Assembly: GCA_028551475.1 (NCBI GenBank)
Contig: CM052358.1
Coordinates: 2,420,501 to 2,484,500, forward strand
Direction of reading: 5' to 3'
Length of the DNA stretch: 64,000 bases
Source: Casuarina equisetifolia
Lineage: Eukaryota > Streptophyta > Magnoliopsida > Fagales > Casuarinaceae
Shown here in pieces: positions 37,701-48,489 of this stretch. Under the pieces are notes generated by a model, which ran no database searches, was not told the origin of the DNA, and saw nothing but the letters and a program-made list of their open reading frames with translations. A program made the position numbers and the translations under genes. The number at the start of each line of letters is the position of its first letter. Position 1 is the stretch's first letter.

Positions 37701-38375
37701 AATATCCTGATCTTGACAAATCCTTTTCACCAGTGTGGTCTTCCCGCATCCGCCGGGAGCAGATATTACAAGCACCTGCACCTTGTCAACGAGCAGATGC
37801 CTCTTCAACTGCACCGTGTGCACACCCAACCCTACAGTACGTCTAGGGGGTGGAGGAACCGCGCAAGAAAGATTGCTTATCACAGTGGTTCGCAAATCCC
37901 TTGCCAAATTATCCAATTCAATCCTATTTACAGTGCTTTCGATATTCCTTATGACGGTCGTATTATTCCTTGTGATGGTCCTACTCTCCAATCCAATCTT
38001 TGTCTGAAACAGGGGGAGAAAAAAATCAATGGAATTCTGAATCTCCTGTTCCAACTGGGAGAGTTGGGCACCGTATACGGATTTCTGGGGGTTCCACTCT
38101 CCTATTTCCAAGCACGTCCCAACGAGCTCCTTGCCCGCTTTCATTTGTTCGGTGAAGCTCCTTATTTGCTCTTCTTCGTTATCCGGGCCTTCGTTTAACT
38201 CTGTTATCTGTTTGACCAGTCTATCTAGAGTTTCTAGCTTCGATTTCAGGCTTTCGAGGTTGGATTTGAACATGACGGCATTCGTAACCACATTCGTTAC
38301 TGCTTCATACAACAAGTCTAATGCCAACCCAAATGGAGCTCCTAGAGCAGACCCTCCAAATAATGCACTCGCCAT
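34710..38375 (-). CDS. RNL copy D: NRG1-like RPW8-NB-ARC-LRR protein, C-terminally truncated
   Basis: The best-preserved gene of the cluster. NRG1-type RNLs are helpers that act after TIR-NLR sensors in immunity and cell death. Exons: 38375-37697, 37214-36796, 36498-36143, 35692-35496, 35386-34710, all GT-AG and in phase, 775 residues. Exon 1: RPW8 domain (MASALFGGSALGAPFG...), then VPPPPRRTVGL and P-loop SAPGGCGKTTLVKR. Exon 2: LLILDDVWSE (kinase 2) and ILVTSR (RNBS-B); it also has a 24-nt insert resembling sequence ~100 nt away in the same exon. Exon 3: CGGYPLALSVIG and ECFLDLGLFP. Exon 4: LQHDLLRKLAI with the RNL-type QHD motif; the stretch before INAQ is 5 residues shorter than in copy F. 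Exon 5: LRRs with INIDYCNDLKELP. A TAA at 34712-34710, where copy F has CAA, ends the frame 55 codons before the ancestral stop at 34545. All NB-ARC motifs look functional; whether the shortened LRR tail is tolerated is unknown. Confidence 0.9.
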
Positions 38376-38520
38376 TACTTTGCTTTGCCAACAAACTCAA
38401 AAGCTCCAATATAAGGGAGAAGAAAACAAACCGAAGATTTTGTGCTCAATATCCTTGGTAGCCAAGTAAACAACGACAACACTCGCCCAATCTATGTTTC
38501 AAACTCTCCCCCTAACGAGG

Positions 38521-39000
38521 CTGCCAAGCATAAAAACGAAACAAAAATAGATAATCAGAAGGAAAAAAAAGCTCCTGGATCGACCATCTTTAGAATCTAA
38601 TAAAACAATAACACACTCTGGTCGTGTATGCTAAAACGTAATGTAAGCCAACTTATACCTCAGATCTTAAGTCTTCTCACTGATGAGTAAGTGTAGCAGC
38701 AAATATAAGCAAAATCAATCAGAGACAGCAGGGCAAGAAACGGAAGAAATGTATGCGTCTTCGTAAAAGGCAAAAGCAATGGCTCATACCTTTCTCTGCA
38801 ATTTAGCATGTACATTAATGTCAGGAACCACGAAGTTTCGAGTTTGAGCCTTGTCCCTCTTAGGATTCCACAAGTAGTGATATAATGTACATTGCTTGTT
38901 GACTGACCTCAAGCCTCGGCCCTCTTAGGAGTCTTCTTGCTGTAAAGCAACGCGATATCGGGGGGAGGATTAACATATTGCTTGTTGACTGACTCCATCT
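38521..39000 (-). promoter_or_regulatory. 5' leader of copy D: probable UTR intron and W-box pair
   Basis: Probable 5'UTR intron of 269 bp, donor gcagagaaag|gtatgag (38789-38788) and acceptor tatgcttggcag ending at 38521. Copy H has an intron of the same length at the same place. TTGACT W-box cores lie at 38899-38904 and 38995-39000. This fits WRKY-dependent, defence-linked expression. The inference rests on conservation between copies. Confidence 0.55.
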
Positions 39001-39544
39001 CAGAAAAATCTAAAGTTACACGATGACTGACGAAGGACTCGGAGTTCCAAACGACTTCGAGAGCGTATTATTTAGTTTTTAGAAATTTCTGCAGACACTA
39101 TTCGGTATTTGGAAGTAAATCAATTCCCCATTTTATACGGATTTTGTGGCGGAATGCATAATGTGCTAAATTTTCATTGTGTTTCCTAGGTTGCGTAATT
39201 TGTTAGAAGTATCGAACTTTACAGCTCCTGCCATCGATTCCACACGCTCGAAAGCAACCGCCATGTTTGGCTCTCTCGATGTTCTCAGTGTTTTGATTAG
39301 TTGCTCCAAATTTTTACAACGTTGGTGTCATTCTGAGTGAAACTCAAGGTTTTTTGTTCTGGAGAAGTTTTGTTATAAATGAAGACAATCTGGGCTCTGC
39401 TCTTTTTTCTCCTACAAACACAAGCTTAGCTAAAGTATTGAAAATTCTTACTTTGCCATCCCAATCACTCAAGCCAAAGCGGATTCCTTTTCTAACTACT
39501 AGTTGATCTCCAGACATATTCTTCTTTGTTCCATCAATCAGTCT

Positions 39545-40097
39545 TATTCTGTGATGCGGGTCACATCACCCTTTAATCTCGTTTGTGAGATTGATAAAAC
39601 TAAATATATTTTTATGTATTCTTATAATTTCTGTGTATCAAACTACGGTGGTGGCTGGGTGGGAAGACCAATAATTGTAGCCCTTAGTCATAGGGTTGCT
39701 TTGCTTTGTAAGTCCATGGGGGAAGCTTCGGGGGGTTCCTACGGCTACAACTTTATGTGGCTCTATATTCTTCCTTATCTCAACTTGTTTTTCATAGATT
39801 GTCACGAGGGAAACTTCAGAACCTGAGAAAATTATGGCCTTCCACTTCCTTTTTCTTTTTCTTTTTCCTAGCATTGTTGACGTTGACTCGTACACATGTT
39901 CGATGACTCTTTTTTTCTTTTCTTGGGTACAGAAGAAATTCATTGCTTTGTTTTTTTCACTGGGGTTGGAGCCTTGTGTTAGTTGGCGAAGACTACTCAC
40001 GCCATAACTTGTTGGAGGGGCTGCCTTACGTGCAGAAAAGGTTGAAGAAATACTTCTTGGATAGAGAAGTTGCACACAAGAGAGAGAAGAATATTAG
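39545..40097. repeat. Distal 5' block of RNL unit D, cut by the composite retroelement
   Basis: Contains caaactacggtggtgg at 39637 and continues to gagaagaatattag at 40097. The continuing host text (tttgcccagtttcttcttc, as at 55813 in unit F) resumes at 45509, after the 5.4-kb insertion. Confidence 0.75.
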
Positions 40098-41268
40098 ATT
40101 GAAGAAAAACAACGCTGCCTTGGTCCCACAAAGAAGAAGTCACCAGAATTATGTAGAAAAGGAGGAGAAGAAGAAAATGGTGTGGGACCCACGATAAAAG
40201 GAAAAACGTGAAAAGAGAATTATCTGGAATCGTGGAGAACAACGTGAATGAGAAATGGAGAAAGATCTGTCTTGGGCCCCACGTGAAGAAATTCAGAAAG
40301 AAAGAACTCTCTCGGAATTATTGATAATAAAATAACAGCCCCTGGAATTATCCAGAAAGCTGAAGACCGACTTGAGAAGTCGGTTAGGTAGTCTATATAA
40401 AGGGGAGAGAGTTCCACCCCAAGGTGTGTTAAGAAAAGCACCGATAAAGGCACTAAGGAAAGTGCACAAAGAGGGGTGCCAAGAGGCACCAAGAAGGGTG
40501 CCAACAAAAGCACCAAGATGGGTGCCGAGTGGCATCAATAGAGGCACCAGGAGGGCTAAGAAAAGCACCGATAAAGGCACTAAGGAAAGTGCACAAAGAG
40601 GGGTGCCAAGAGGCACCAAGAAGGGTGCCAACAAAAGCACCAAGATGGGTGCCGAGTGGCATCAATAGAGGTGCCGAGAGGCACCAGGAGGGCTAAGAAA
40701 AGCACCGATAAAGGCACTAAGGAAAGTGCACAAAGAGGGGTGCCAAGAGGCACCAAGAAGGGTGCCAACAAAAGCACCAAGATGGGTGCCAAGTGGCATC
40801 AATAGAGGTGCCGAGAGGCACCAGGAGGGTGCCGAGCGGAGGCACCAGATGTCGAGTGGAGACACCAGGATGCGCCAAGAGTGCGCCAGGAGGGCGCCAG
40901 GGGAGCGCCAAGAGAAGGTGCTAAGAAAAGCACTAATAGAGGTGCCATAGGCACCAGGCGAAAGCGTCTAGAGAGGTGCCTAGAGAAGAGGGCATCCAAA
41001 GGAGCGTGGTCGTGGGAGTTGCTGGGAGAGAGTAGTCTAATCAACCCAAGGTTCGGCGATGCAGTCTCGTGACATGTAACACTCCACATAATTCGGTGAA
41101 GGAATATGCATCCAGTAAAAGAGTAAGATAAGTGTTCTTGTCATTTATCTTATAAAGAATTTGTAGTTGTATAAAATAAGAAATATTGTACTTTTGTCCT
41201 CTATTTTATGTGTGATTCTTGGGCCCACTTGAGCTTCAACAAGTGGTATCGGAGCACCACGTTCAACA
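40098..41268 (+). repeat. LTR-A (5' LTR of plus-strand element)
   Basis: About 1.17 kb from attgaagaaaaacaacg to ...gttcaaca, two bases before the PBS. The terminal TGTTAG expected by comparison with LTR-C is not intact at the left end. A TATA-like ctatataaagggg is at about 40391. It includes the GGTGCC/GGCACC minisatellite at 40431-40830. Confidence 0.8.
40431..40830. repeat. Minisatellite in LTR-A, three units of 127-137 bp
   Basis: Units start with aagaaaagcaccgataaagg at 40431, 40558 and 40695. Each is a string of alternating ggtgcc and ggcacc blocks, so every unit can fold into small hairpins. The overlapping reading frames on both strands (GTKKGANKST-like and its antisense) are products of the repeat. 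The inverted LTR-A copy at 42930-43437 has only one unit. Confidence 0.85.
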
Positions 41269-41270
41269 AG

Positions 41271-41284
41271 TGGTATCAGAGCCC
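41271..41284 (+). other. Primer binding site of plus-strand element
   Basis: TGGTATCAGAGCCC, complementary to the 3' end of plant initiator tRNA-Met, two bases after LTR-A. A near copy (gtggtatcggagcacc, from 41243) lies inside the end of the LTR. Confidence 0.85.
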
Positions 41285-41974
41285 AGGTTGATGGGATCGG
41301 CACATATTAAGAGCTTGACACAGTGAAAAGAAGCTGTTTTGAAGCAAAGAAGGCCAGATCGGGAATTAAGGCGTCGAGTCGTAGAAGGCAAAATTGGCGC
41401 CGGCAACGCCAACATCGGTGAAGAGTAGAACTGGGTGATGCTACCTGGTTCTGGACGCAAAGAAAGGCGCAGATCCAAGTCTAGAGCAAATAGATTGGGT
41501 GTGCAAGTGATCCAGTGTGAAAACGGATCAGATGCGTGAGCACACGCACGGAGCGAGTTGTAGGTCGAAAAGATCCATGGATCCGAGTATGGATCAAGTA
41601 TGGTGAATCAAGTTGAGTCCAAGTCAACGGGTTAGGAGGATCCAGTACGAGCTCAGGAAATGCACCAGGTCAAAAGATTCGAGTTATGGGCCAAGTTAAG
41701 CCCAAATTTCACAGGTTGAAGAGTTAGGCCTTAAGTAAGCCCATGGTAAGGTCCAACAGGTTTTTGCAAGCAGACCAAAAGTCAGGCCGGTTAGGCCTAA
41801 GCCATTGAAGATAAGCCAAGATAGCAGGCCAGGAAGTAAGCCAAGAAGCGGGCCAGAAAATTCTCTAGCAAACTCAAGTTGCAAAGAAGATGCAATCTCT
41901 CTTGAAGGCAACATGCGTGAGATGCAAGTGCATGTAGATGGACAAGCAAAGAGAAAGTTAGCATTGAGGGGGAG

Positions 41975-42928
41975 TGTTAGAAAATCAATGCTGACAAGGT
42001 ACCACGAAAGATGTGAAAAGAGAAATAAAGAAGTCAAGGTTGCAGGACCCATAATAAAAGGACGAAACGTGAAGAATTCTTAAGTCGTGAAGTCAATGGA
42101 ATTATCCAGAATTATGCATGAAGAAAAGTAATGTTGGGTCCCACACAAGAATTGTCTAGCAGCCGTGATTGTTGAATTCTAGTATCCTCTAGAGAATACT
42201 TAATGATGAATCAAACGTGAAGGCGCCGAATTCATGAAGAAACTGGAAACATGGAGAAGCCGATTTTCAGGCAGTACGCGGTAGACAAAGTCGGTTAAGC
42301 ACTCTATAAAATGAGGAAGAGTTACACTCAGGAAGTGTGCCCAGCAGAGGCACCAGAAGGAGTGCCTAATGTAGGTATCAAAAGGGGTGCTAAGAGCAAG
42401 CACCAGGAGGGGTGCCAAGGTGCAGGCATCAAAAGGTGTGTCGACAGAAGGCATCAGCAGGTGCATCGACAGAAGGCATCAAGAGGTGTGCCAAGTGAAG
42501 GCACCAGGAGGTGTTCCGAGAGGAGAAGGCACCAGGAGGTGTTCCGAGAGGAGCAGACACCAGGAGGTGTTCCGAGAGGAGCAGGCACCAGGAGGTGTGC
42601 CGAGTGAAGGCACCAAGAGACGCAGCAGCGTGTATTGCTACTCAACACTATAGCAATCAGACCAACCCAAGTTCCAACAGTGAATTTGTAATGTACTCCA
42701 GATATTCTAATGAGAAGAAGAAGAGGCCGTCACAAATCGGTGACAGTGGACGTAGGCATGCTTTAGCCGAACCACTCTAAATATTGTGTCTTCTGATGTG
42801 ATGTATGTTATTGTTAGTATGTTTGCTTAGATTCTAGTTCTAGTGTTTAAAAAGATCTTGACAAGCAGTATCGGAGTTCTAACAAATGGTACCCTAAATT
42901 CCCAACAAGTGGTATCGGAACACCAACA
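41975..42928 (+). repeat. LTR-C (3' LTR of plus-strand element)
   Basis: 954 bp beginning TGTTAGAAAATCAATGC directly after the PPT gagggggag and ending CACCAACA. It has a TATA-like tctataaaatgagg at about 42301 and four 28-bp units at 42501-42612. It is 28 bp longer than the inverted LTR-C at 44580-45505, exactly one repeat unit. Confidence 0.85.
42501..42612. repeat. 28-bp minisatellite in LTR-C, four units
   Basis: Units of the form gcaccaggaggtgttccgag + aggagcag start at 42501, 42529, 42557 and 42585. The inverted LTR-C has three. This is a slippage-type array, with no spacers as a CRISPR would have. Confidence 0.85.
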
Positions 42929-42929
42929 A

Positions 42930-43437
42930 GATCTCCGCTCGGCACCCCTCCTAGTGCCTCTGCTCGGCACCCTCCTGGTGCCTCTCGGCACCTCTATTGA
43001 TGCCACTCGGCACCCATCTTGGTGCTTTTGTTGGCACCCTTCTTGGTGCCTCTTAGCACCCCTCTTCGTGCACTTTCCTTAGTGCCTTTATCGGTGCTTT
43101 TCTTAGCACACCTTGGGGTGGAACTCTCTCCCCTTTATATAGACTACCTAACCGACTTCTCAAGTCGGTCTTCAGCTTTCTGGATAATTCCAGGGGCTGT
43201 TATTTTATTATCAATAATTTCGAGAGAGTTATTTCTTTCTGAATTTCTTCACGTGGGGCCCAAGGCAGATCTTTCTCCATTTCTCATTCACGTTGTTCTC
43301 CACGATTCCAAATAATTCTCTTTTCACGTTTTTCCTTTTATCGTGGGTCCCACACCATTTTCTTCTTCTCCTCCTTTTCTACATAATTCTGGTGACTTCT
43401 TCTTTGTGGGACCAAGGCAGCGTTGTTTTTCTTCATT
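42930..43437 (-). repeat. Inverted partial LTR-A
   Basis: Reverse complement of the first ~500-750 bp of LTR-A with a single minisatellite unit; the distal ~400 bp of LTR-A are missing at the junction with LTR-C. It abuts an inverted PPT (ctccccctc), so it is the 3' LTR of the minus-strand element. Confidence 0.75.
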
Positions 43438-44296
43438 TCTCCCCCTCAACACTGACTTTCCTTCTTTTATTTCCTCTTGAATCAAGCATATTGTTGTAGG
43501 ATATTTTTCTCTTCTTTTGGTCAACATATCTCACGTGCGTCTCCTGCATGTATATGTCACATGCCTTGCGTAGTCATGCTCGTTCATCTCACATACCCAA
43601 TGTTGTACCACAACTGACTTGCTTTGAGGACTTGACACTAATTTCTGCAGACTAACGTCGATTTCGCCCTTTTCTTTTTCAGCTGCTTTTTCGCCCGTTT
43701 CCTATTTGGCCGGTGAATCATCTCCACACCTTCTTTTCTCTTATCCGTTGCCGGTTACTGGATTTTCACCGCCATTCGAAACATCTGCAACAAGACTCAG
43801 ATTTTACAACGACACACCACTGCTGTTCAGTAATCGTCCACCATGGTTGAAATCATAATCCTCCATAGATCATCTGGACACCCTTTCTTTGAGTCCCGAA
43901 CCAGGTTGCATCACCTAGTTCTGCTATTCATTGGCACTGGTGTTACCCGTGCCTAATCCTGTCGCCTATAACGACTCTTTATAAATGCCAATCCAGCTCG
44001 ATCTTTTTATACCCAAACTCATTTGCATTGACTCGATTCGCTCCGCACTTGCAACACTGCAATTGATCCAATTTTGCACCTGGATCACTTGTGCCCGGAT
44101 CCTCTTCGACCCGAATCGCGTAATCGAGTTCCAAATTGGGTAGCATCACCCAATTCTATTCTACATCAATGCTAGCTACTGGTGTTATCTTCACCGCCTC
44201 TAGTGGCTGTCCAACAATTGCCCACTTTGACATTTCTCTTTCTTCCTTTGGTGGTCTAGCTTCACTTCCATTTGTGATGTCCTATAAATCTTGGCC

Positions 44297-44389
44297 TTAT
44301 AGATATGACTTCATGCACGTGCTCCAATAATCATAGTTGTAGTTGTTGAGCTTCTCTAGTCCTCCAATTGTACTTGCTAAGTCCGCCAT
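44297..44389 (-). pseudogene. Ty1/copia gag fragment
   Basis: A 30-codon frame starting MADLASTIGGLEKLNN and continuing YNYDYWSTCMKSYL before a stop. It matches the N-terminal gag (UBN2-type) pattern of plant copia elements (LNxxNYxxWxxxMKxYL). Related codons continue past the stop in another frame (DITNGSEARPPKEE near 44225-44280), then the coding region is deleted. It identifies the minus-strand element as copia-derived and non-coding. Confidence 0.75.
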
Positions 44390-44579
44390 TATGATTGGTG
44401 TTGTGCTTCTTTGCTCCTTCACACCATGAAGCTTAGTCTCAGACTAATCAGCTTCACAGTAGCTTACTGCTCACAATGGATAATCTTGACTTTGCTCCGA
44501 CAGAGTAATGGCTTGTTCCTGTTACTCAATATTTCTGCAAAACTTCAACGCCTTCTCAACCTAGGGCTCTGATACCACT

Positions 44580-45505
44580 TGTTGGTGTTCCGATACCACT
44601 TGTTGGGAATTCAGGGTACCATTTGTTAGAACTCCGATACTGCTTGTCAGGATCTTTTTAAACACCGGAACTAGAATCTAAGCAAACATGCTAACAATAA
44701 CATACATCACATAAGAAGACACAATATTTAGAGTGGTTCGGCTAAAGCATGCCTACGTCCACTGTCACCGATTTGTGACGGCCTCTTCTTCTTCTCATAA
44801 GAATATCTGGAGTACATTACAAATTCACTGTTGGAACTTGGGTTGGTCTGATTGCTATAGTGTTGAGTAGCAATACACGCTGCTGCGTCTCTTGGTGCCT
44901 TCACTCGGCACACCTCCTGGTGCCTGCTCCTCTTGGAACACCTCCTGGTGCCTTCTCCTCTCGGAACACCTCCTGGTGCCTTCACTTGGCACACCTCTTG
45001 ATGCCTTCTGTCGATGCACTTGCTGATGCCTTCTGTCGACACACCTTTTGATGCCTGCACCTTGGCACCCTTCCTGGTGCTTGCTCTTAGCACCCCTTTT
45101 AATACCTACATTAGGCACTCCTTCTGGTGCCTCTGCTGGGCACACCTCTTGGGTGTAACTCTTCCTCATTTTATAGAGTGCTTAACCGACTTTGTCTACT
45201 GCGTACTGCCTAAAAATCGGCTTCTCCATGTTTCCAGTTTCTTCATGAATTCGGCGCTTTCACGTTTGATTCATCATTAAGTATTCTCTAGAGGATACCA
45301 AAATTCAACAATCACGGCTGCTAGACAATTCTTGTGTGGGACCCAACATTACTTTTTTTCATGCATAATTCTGGATAATTCCACTGACTTCATGGCTTAA
45401 GAATTCTTCACGTTTCGTCCTTTTATTATGGGTCCTACAACCTTGACTTCTTTATTTCTCTTTTCACATCTTTCGTGGGACCTTGTCAGCATTGATTTTC
45501 CAACA
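44580..45505 (-). repeat. Inverted LTR-C (5' LTR of minus-strand element)
   Basis: 926 bp with perfect short inverted ends (TGTTGG ... CCAACA). Its inner end is two bases from the inverted PBS. Host sequence tagtttgcccag resumes immediately after it. Confidence 0.85.
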
Positions 45506-45929
45506 TAGTTTGCCCAGTTTCTTCTTCCTCTTCCTCTTATTCTTTTTTTTTTTTTTTGTAATTGCCTTCATATTAGTTTTCTTTTGTTTTATGTGGACTA
45601 ACTGTTGTCGTTTATTCCGATCATCATTAATAGATAGCACATTAAGAGAGTTGCAAAAATTATCAAAATAAACAGAAATTTCCTTCCGAAATACACAATG
45701 GATCAAATGCCACGGATTTCCAATTATATGCAATGAGTGTTCCTAGTTATTCATTCACACATCCCACATCCACAAATAACTACATAAATTTCGAATCATG
45801 TTCATGTCTATGGCATAGGGCTGGACTTACTACCCATTTGAACTCTTGCTCCTATGAGGTAATTTTAGCTTCATAGAAAATTTATCACGAAAATTTTCAA
45901 ATAAACATAGTCCTCAAAAATCATGATTC

Positions 45930-46530
45930 CAAAGCCAACTCAAGTTAACATCTTTTGCAGCCACCTTTACCTGTAAATTGCTCGGAACCTCCTTGGCTGG
46001 CTCCCATGACTTGGCGCTTGCCTCATCACGAGTCACAAGTCACAAGCTCCAATTTCTTAAGATTGAAGGTCCATGGAAGTAGTTGACTGTGCAATTTTAA
46101 GCATCCTTTCATGTGAAGCTCTTTCAAAATATATTTTGGTAATTTAGTAATGCTTAGACAATTTGATATGTTAAGAATGTTCAATTTATCAATTTATTAA
46201 TTATACTTGTAGTTAATTTTATACAAATCAATTTATCTTTGTTAAACTTAATAATGCATTTGAAATTTGGATAGAATAATTTCTAAAAGCCTAATCAACA
46301 TTACACAAAAACAAGGATATCTTCTCCTAACTCCTCCATTCTATTGGAATATTGCAAAAGGAAGGGACTAACACCTTCTCCAATCTAATTTCCTTTAGAT
46401 ATGATGTTAGCTCAAGAAGCTAAAAATTCCTTAACTCGCATAAATAAATCATAATTTGCAACAATCATAACCTTTAACTTATGTGCCTTGGCCGGTAATG
46501 TGTAATATTTATTTGAAAATTTAGAACCTG
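45930..46530 (-). pseudogene. RNL copy E: decayed LRR exon
   Basis: Only patches of exon 5 remain, such as the C-terminal half (aagccaactcaagttaacatc, matching the NLNWL end) and the start near 46440-46530. A large part of the LRR coding is deleted around 46150-46260. It is followed by the same flank as copy C. Confidence 0.7.
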
Positions 46531-46759
46531 TCTCCGACCAAAGTCCTACTACAGTCCAAACTCAACGTGAACAGAGGGTCTTTTCCACCGACCTTGAAGT
46601 GACTTCAACTCATATGTAATTCCCAGAAGTAGTTTAGGTCCCCAGTCTAGTGCCGTGTAATGCAATCTAGAGCCAACTTACCTTTTGTTATATACATGGG
46701 TTGTTGTACTCTGTTTTTAGCGAGCAAGAAGAAGTATGTAAGTAGTCTATTATCTACTT

Positions 46760-48132
46760 TCCGACCAAACTTCGTCCAGAATCAACAATATGGGACCCTT
46801 AATTTGTAGAAATAAAGCACCTAGGTGGTTGACTCTATCTTCTTCACCTTGAAATCTTGGCAAAAGATGACCCATATGATCAAATAGTTTACTTACAATG
46901 GCCTCAAGGTTTGGAATGTCTGAGACAAGGACGAAGAAAATATTCTCCCCATATTTGCCTATCCAAATACAATTTAGTTAAAAAGGCTGTCACCAAAGAA
47001 GCACATTTAATGTCTACATGGAAGAGATATGATGGTTAAGCCATAAGAAAGTAAATCCCAGTCCCTATTCCATTGAAGAGTAAGAAATAAACAAATTCTA
47101 AAACAATGCCATCAATTAAATAAATGTGAAAACTGTTTTTTCCTTTCTTTTCTTTTGTTACTCTTTCTATGCTAACAACTCTAGTGTACTGGATATTTCA
47201 AAAGCACCAAAATCACTGCAGCAAAAAAAAAGAAAAAAAGAAATGAACCAAAATTAGCGATGGCCTACACAAGTTCTTCTATAACTATCTTTCAATTACG
47301 CTTGAAAAAGTTTGAACCCTCAACGTGAATGCATTCCCATTCATTTTAGTTCAGGTAAAAAAGACAATATTGTAAGTGATTTGCTTTTATTAACGGCCTA
47401 AGGTTTGCTCTTGAAAGGACCCAATGCTTCTAATATTGCATAAAGGTTTGGCTAATGCCATGTAAAATTATACATTCATATATATAAACAATTGGTGATG
47501 AACTACCTTTAATATCCTGATCCTGACGAAGCTTTTTCACCAGTGTGATCTTCCCGCATCCTCCAGGAGCAGATATTAGAAGCATTGGTGCCTTCACAAC
47601 GAGCAGCTACCTCTTCAACTCCTTCGTGTGCCCATTAAACCCAACAAGAAAGCTAGGGGGTGGAGGAACCGCGCAAGACAACCCAACATTCCTCATCCCA
47701 AAATGTAGACCGTTACGGATTTCATTCACGGCGACAGCTCTCAATTAAAGCCACTGTACCTGACAATGTGAGAAAAAAATCCATGGACTTCTTAATTTCC
47801 TCCTCCAACTTGGAGAGCTTGCTTCCGTGCACGGCTGTCCGGAAGATCCGCCGTCCGTATACCGAGCACTTCTCAACAAGCTCCTTGCCCTCCTTGCCCT
47901 TCTCCATTAGTTTGATAAAGTCCTTTGTCGCATCTGTTTCGCGACCCAGCACTTCGTTTAAGCCTTTTATTTGTTTAACCCATTTATTCAATTTATCTAG
48001 TTTGGATTGGAGGCTTTCGAGATTGCTTTTGAGCAGAAGGGCATTCGTAACCGCATTCCTTACTGCTACACATAACAAGTCTAATGCTGACCCAAATGGA
48101 GCTCCCAGAGCAGCCCCTCCATCATCTACCTT
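46760..48132 (-). pseudogene. RNL copy E: RPW8 and partial NB-ARC
   Basis: Exon 1 (48132-47507) encodes an RPW8 domain with GAALGAPFGSALDLLC, but the ATG is AAG at 48132-48130 (compare copy F). Stops appear after ALIESCRRE near 47722. The P-loop reads GGCGKITLV (Thr to Ile). Exon 2 (46958 to about 46760) reads into DEVWSE and then stops at a junction with unrelated flank. Exons 3-5 do not follow. Lost start, lost P-loop threonine and truncation make this a clear pseudogene. Confidence 0.87.
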
Positions 48133-48489
48133 TACTTTGTGTGGTCAACAAACCCAAAAGTTCCAATATGGGAGAAGAAAAGAAACCGAAGTTTTTGTAC
48201 TCAATATCCTTTGGTAGCCAAGTAAACAACGACAACACTCGCCCAATCTATGTTTCAAACTCTCCTGTTTTTTTCTCCAATTTCCTTTTTAGTGCTGATG
48301 AGGCTGCCAAGCAAAAAAAGGAAACCAAAATAGAGAATCAAAAGGAAAGAAAAGCTCCTGCATCCACAATTTTTAGAATCTAATAAAATAGGGAAACACT
48401 CATGCCAAAACATAATATAGGCCAACTTATATCTCGGACCTTGCGTTTTCTCACTGGTGAGGAAGTGTAGCAGTAAATATAAGCAAATA

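Larger units (their letters stand above)
40098..45505. mobile_element. Composite of two inverted non-autonomous copia-like LTR elements
   Basis: Order on the plus strand: LTR-A, PBS, 0.7-kb internal, PPT, LTR-C, then inverted partial LTR-A, inverted PPT, 1.1-kb internal, inverted PBS, inverted LTR-C. The PBS is TGGTATCAGAGCCC (initiator-tRNA-Met type) at 41271-41284 and, inverted, near 44565-44578. PPTs are gagggggag at about 41966-41974 and ctccccctc at 43439-43447. No pol frame exists; only a gag remnant remains at 44297-44389. The host text is interrupted between gaatattag and tagtttgccc, so the whole block lies in one gap flanked by tag. Retrotransposition would need helper proteins from another element. 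Confidence 0.85.

Noticed and set aside
37735-38007. Plus-strand frames opposite RNL exon 1 (MVFPHPPGADI..., repeated at 47545 and 61815)
   Set aside because: They are antisense shadows of the conserved P-loop region and recur only because exon 1 is duplicated.
40372-40950. Overlapping frames on both strands rich in Gly, Thr and Lys, or Pro, Leu and Trp
   Set aside because: They arise from the GGTGCC/GGCACC minisatellite inside an LTR; open frames on both strands of a repeat are expected by chance.
42501-42612. 28-bp repeats that could suggest a CRISPR array
   Set aside because: Units are directly contiguous without spacers, lie within an LTR of a plant retroelement, and vary in number between LTR copies.
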